DNA of 54,776 nucleotides from Lachnoanaerobaculum saburreum DSM 3986 (GTDB lineage Bacteria; Bacillota; Clostridia; Lachnospirales; Lachnospiraceae): NCBI RefSeq assembly GCF_000185385.1, contig NZ_GL622296.1, positions 573,165 to 627,940 of the forward strand, read 5' to 3'. Shown piece by piece: positions 52,653 to 54,776 of this stretch (position 1 is its first letter; each line of letters starts with the position of its first letter). The notes under the pieces were generated by a model. It saw only the letters and a program-made list of their open reading frames with translations, ran no database searches and was not told where the DNA came from. The position numbers and the translations under genes were made by a program.

Positions 52653-53312
52653 ATGAATGTGGTTGAGAAAAATAAACTTAAGATAATCCTAGTAATTACA
52701 AGTATATTAGCTTTAATGTTTATAGCGATAGTTGGCATAGAGTATTTTAATGAGAGAAGAAGAAATAAGGCACTTAAATATTATAATGAAATATCCACTA
52801 TAGTAACTTTGGCAGATACACTGGGAACGGATTTGGAATGCAGTGATAATGCAGGGAAAAGTTGGGTGATTACGAATCAGAATGAAGACTTTACCGGCAT
52901 AGTCAGCCGGGATATTGATGACTATATATCAGGGAAGAAAAGCAGTCTTTATAACTACAAAATTATAGAAAACGAAAATACACAGAAATATATAGATAAT
53001 TTTAATGACAACATGAAGCATATAAGGATAAGTGGTGAGAATGGAGCTGAAAATCCTATTCCACCCAAGACTATATCTGAGGGAGAGGGGATGGAAGAGT
53101 TCAAAGAGATAAAGAATTTGGAGAAACTGGTAAATTATATGCATAAAGTAACGAAAAATGGTGAATACTATTTATATGCTCTTTCTTTGGTTGGCTTAGA
53201 CGGATCGGGATTTAATGGTAGAATAACATATATATCAGATAATGGAGAAGAGAAAATATTGAGAGATTCAGGAAGGCTTAGCTTGTTTGATTTATTTGAG
53301 AATTGGGAGTAA
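52653..53312 (+). CDS. Membrane-anchored paralogue, copy 2, unknown function
   Basis: This 219-residue member of the same family has a helix at about 9-30 (LKIILVITSILALMFIAIVG). It shares ALKYYNEISTIVTLADTLGT, IIENENTQKYIDNFNDNMKHIR, PKTISEGEGMEEFKE and LVGLDGSGFNGRI with copies 1 and 3. AAGGAG precedes ATG 52653. The 143-bp gap from copy 1 has no recognised element. A GTDLECSDNAGKSWVI block replaces the less conserved GADLEYSDN block of copy 1. Confidence 0.8.
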   Translation: MNVVEKNKLKIILVITSILALMFIAIVGIEYFNERRRNKALKYYNEISTIVTLADTLGTDLECSDNAGKSWVITNQNEDFTGIVSRDIDDYISGKKSSLYNYKIIENENTQKYIDNFNDNMKHIRISGENGAENPIPPKTISEGEGMEEFKEIKNLEKLVNYMHKVTKNGEYYLYALSLVGLDGSGFNGRITYISDNGEEKILRDSGRLSLFDLFENWE

Positions 53313-53387
53313 AAGTTGTTACTTAAAAAGTTGATGAATTTTGTGAATGTTGTTTTATAGATAGGGAATATAAGCGGAAAAGAATAA

Positions 53388-53492
53388 TATGTTCCGGCAG
53401 GAGCATTTTCAGGGGAAATGACAAGAAAAGGTATAAATATTTCGTTACAGACTGTTTATCCTGAATTATTCACCACAGTAGATTTTACTTAG
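53388..53492 (+). pseudogene. 34-codon C-terminal gene fragment
   Basis: After an in-frame stop, YVPAGAFSGEMTRKGINISL continues to YPELFTTVDFT and a stop at 53490-53492. It looks like the tail of a larger protein, possibly of the same spike or toxin system. The final 12 codons lie in the right inverted repeat and recur on the minus strand of the left repeat. No start is present. The family is not recognised. Confidence 0.5.
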
Positions 53493-53509
53493 AGACTACG
53501 CAAAATAAG
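53456..53509. repeat. Right copy of the 54-bp inverted repeat
   Basis: This copy is the reverse complement of 48816-48869 with about six mismatches. It may permit inversion of the 4.6-kb interior by homologous recombination, or it may mark two copies of a decayed gene tail in opposite directions. Confidence 0.8.
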
Positions 53510-53605
53510 GTGTTTATAAAAATATCTTATTTGTAAATAAGAAATTGCTATAAAAAAGGGCGTACTACTCCTATGTACTAAAAATCACTGTTTTATATTT
53601 GATTT

Positions 53606-53763
53606 TCAAGGCTCATAAGTTACCTTCATTCGCTATTCCAACTGCTGTGATAATTTCCTGATGTTTGGAATTGTTTCGTAAAACTCTTTCTTATAGAGTC
53701 AACTGCTACATAGCTTGAATATAGTATATGAGGCAAAATCAAATACTGATTTCCCTTCCTTAG
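53606..53763 (-). pseudogene. Degenerate reading frame, possible transposase remnant
   Basis: On the minus strand KEGKSVFDFASYTIFKLCSS is followed by a stop, LYKKEFYETIPNIRKLSQQL and further stops. The composition recalls the C-terminal tail of an insertion-sequence transposase, but the family is uncertain. It lies in the 480-bp gap between copies 2 and 3 and is consistent with past insertions shaping the array. No terminal inverted repeats were identified. Confidence 0.35.
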
Positions 53764-53793
53764 ATTTAAATTTTAAACAAAGAGGAGCTTTTG

Positions 53794-54465
53794 ATGGGAG
53801 TATATAAAAATAGGAGACTTAATATATTTATTTTAGTATTTTCTTTAGTTATATTAGTTATTTTTATATTGTTATATTTTGAGTATAGTGCTGAAAAGAG
53901 AGAAGAAAAAGCTATGAGATATTACTATGAAATAATTCCGGTAATTAAATTATCCCATATTTTAGGGACAGACATTGAATGTAATGATGAGAAAGGAAAT
54001 AAATGGATTATAAAAGCAGATGGAAATATGGAGAACATTGTATATGAATACACATTAGATTATATACATGGGAAAATTAGCTCTTTGGTCAGATATAGGA
54101 TTATTGAAAATAAGAATACAAACAGATATATTAAAAACTTTAATGCTAATATGAGAAACATACGAATTTCCGGAATAGATGGCGTAGGAAATACAATATA
54201 TCCTAAAACAATATCGGAGGGCGAAAGATTGGATAGTTTTACAGAGTGTAAAGATCTGAATGATCTGATTGAATATATGAAGAAAATAAGTAAAGATGGA
54301 GGATATTATATTGACGAATTGGATACCATAGGATTGGACGGTTCAAGCTTTGAAGGAAAGATTGTATATGATACAGGGAAAGGTTATGAAAAAGTAATAA
54401 CAGAGTGTGGGTCAATTACTTTGAATCAATTATTTAAAAATGATTATAGTACAGATGGGTATTAA
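53794..54465 (+). CDS. Membrane-anchored paralogue, copy 3, unknown function
   Basis: This 223-residue protein starts at ATG 53794, 6 bp after GAGGAG; a TTG at 53791 is also in frame. It has an N-terminal helix (IFILVFSLVILVIFILLYF) and the family blocks AMRYYYEIIPVIKLSHILGT, RIIENKNTNRYIKNFNANMR, PKTISEGERLDSFTE, TIGLDGSSFEGKIVY and LNQLFKND. The family shows strong conservation of the centre with variable surface stretches. Confidence 0.8.
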   Translation: MGVYKNRRLNIFILVFSLVILVIFILLYFEYSAEKREEKAMRYYYEIIPVIKLSHILGTDIECNDEKGNKWIIKADGNMENIVYEYTLDYIHGKISSLVRYRIIENKNTNRYIKNFNANMRNIRISGIDGVGNTIYPKTISEGERLDSFTECKDLNDLIEYMKKISKDGGYYIDELDTIGLDGSSFEGKIVYDTGKGYEKVITECGSITLNQLFKNDYSTDGY

Positions 54466-54526
54466 TTTTTCAAGAATGTTTTATCTATGTAATATATAAA
54501 ATGTTTTTGAGACTATTTATAAAAAT

Positions 54527-54748
54527 GAAGGATTGGAAGAACTTCGGGAATTGAAAACTATATCATAAGCTTTCAAATATATGAATAAGCGAAATGATGG
54601 AAAATGTCTTATATATCAATGAACTTGATATGGTTGAGAGCAGATAGGAGATTTTATGTATGATTATGTAAATGGATCAGAGAAGATTTTAGAAGAATAT
54701 AATATAATTGGGTTATTAGATTTGTTTAAAGACAGTTCTTTGAGGTAG
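54527..54748 (+). pseudogene. Decayed membrane paralogue, copy 4
   Basis: One continuous frame with several stops reads EGLEELRELKTIS-stop, AFKYMNKRNDGKCLIYQ, and finally YDYVNGSEKILEEYNIIGLL, DLFKDSSLR-stop. It aligns with the C-terminal third of copies 1-3 (EGMEEFKEIKN, LVNYMHKVTKNGEYY, EKVIxExG, LFKD). The N-terminal part with the membrane helix is missing. Confidence 0.75.
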
Positions 54749-54776
54749 ATGATATATGGATTTAGAAGTCAAAAGA

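Noticed and set aside
54749-54776. Start of a further gene at the right edge (ATG 54749 or 54756 after a GAGG)
   Set aside because: Only 7 to 9 codons are visible, which is too little to support a gene call.
1-54776. tRNA, rRNA or CRISPR array
   Set aside because: No cloverleaf-like or rRNA sequence and no regularly spaced direct repeats with unique spacers were seen by eye; tRNAscan-SE and a CRISPR finder would confirm this.

Overview
The window reads as a stretch of chromosome from a low-GC, Gram-positive anaerobe, most likely a Lachnospiraceae member and possibly an oral genus such as Lachnoanaerobaculum. The order is inferred from gene content (argC-argJ-argB-argD, type I glnA next to an ANTAR protein, hprK-murB-rapZ-whiA, lipoproteins with Gram-positive lipoboxes, GGAGG-type ribosome binding sites). 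The genus is a guess. No rRNA, tRNA or CRISPR array was seen.

Layout. 0.2-7.8 kb: nitrogen and arginine block, argC, a GNAT acetyltransferase, argJ, argB, argD, glnA, an ANTAR protein and dapF, nearly all on one transcript. 8.1-9.2 kb: a PucR/CdaR-like regulator with a hairpin-rich leader. 9.3-18.0 kb: S41 protease, SNF2 helicase, hprK, murB, rapZ, whiA and a Crh-like HPr homologue that has Glu at the His15 position. 18.2-20.5 kb: a polar amino-acid ABC importer. 20.6-25.3 kb: clpX, a divergent lspA-like gene, a CNNM/CorC protein, a HAD phosphatase, a small conserved protein and a Nudix hydrolase. 25.4-27.8 kb: two PLP enzymes of sulfur amino-acid metabolism. 27.8-30.2 kb: lon behind a strong promoter, an intrinsic terminator and a CIRCE operator. 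30.2-32.0 kb: an iron alcohol dehydrogenase, then queT behind a preQ1-I type riboswitch. 32.0-32.7 kb: no recognised gene. 32.7-36.9 kb: two secreted or surface proteins, a GH18 hydrolase and a cell-wall-binding protein with an IdeS-like (IgG-degrading family) cysteine protease domain.

36.9-47.2 kb is a complete L-fucose utilisation locus. A divergent DeoR-type regulator faces a sugar kinase, fucI, fucA, a three-gene sugar ABC importer, fucU and fucO, which together account for uptake, isomerisation, phosphorylation, aldol cleavage and reduction of lactaldehyde to propanediol. A convergent APC amino-acid permease follows.

48.8-54.8 kb is an AT-rich accessory region and the most unusual part. 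It holds two YARHG-domain secreted paralogues, the truncated N-terminal piece of a VgrG/Pvc8-like contractile-injection spike protein, and a tandem family of small membrane-anchored paralogues: three intact copies plus two decayed ones, the first decayed copy being fused onto the end of the VgrG-like piece. Most of this island lies between 54-bp imperfect inverted repeats at 48816 and 53456. The best working idea is an orphan immunity-gene array left behind by a contact or injection toxin system. This is inference, since the family is not one I recognise.
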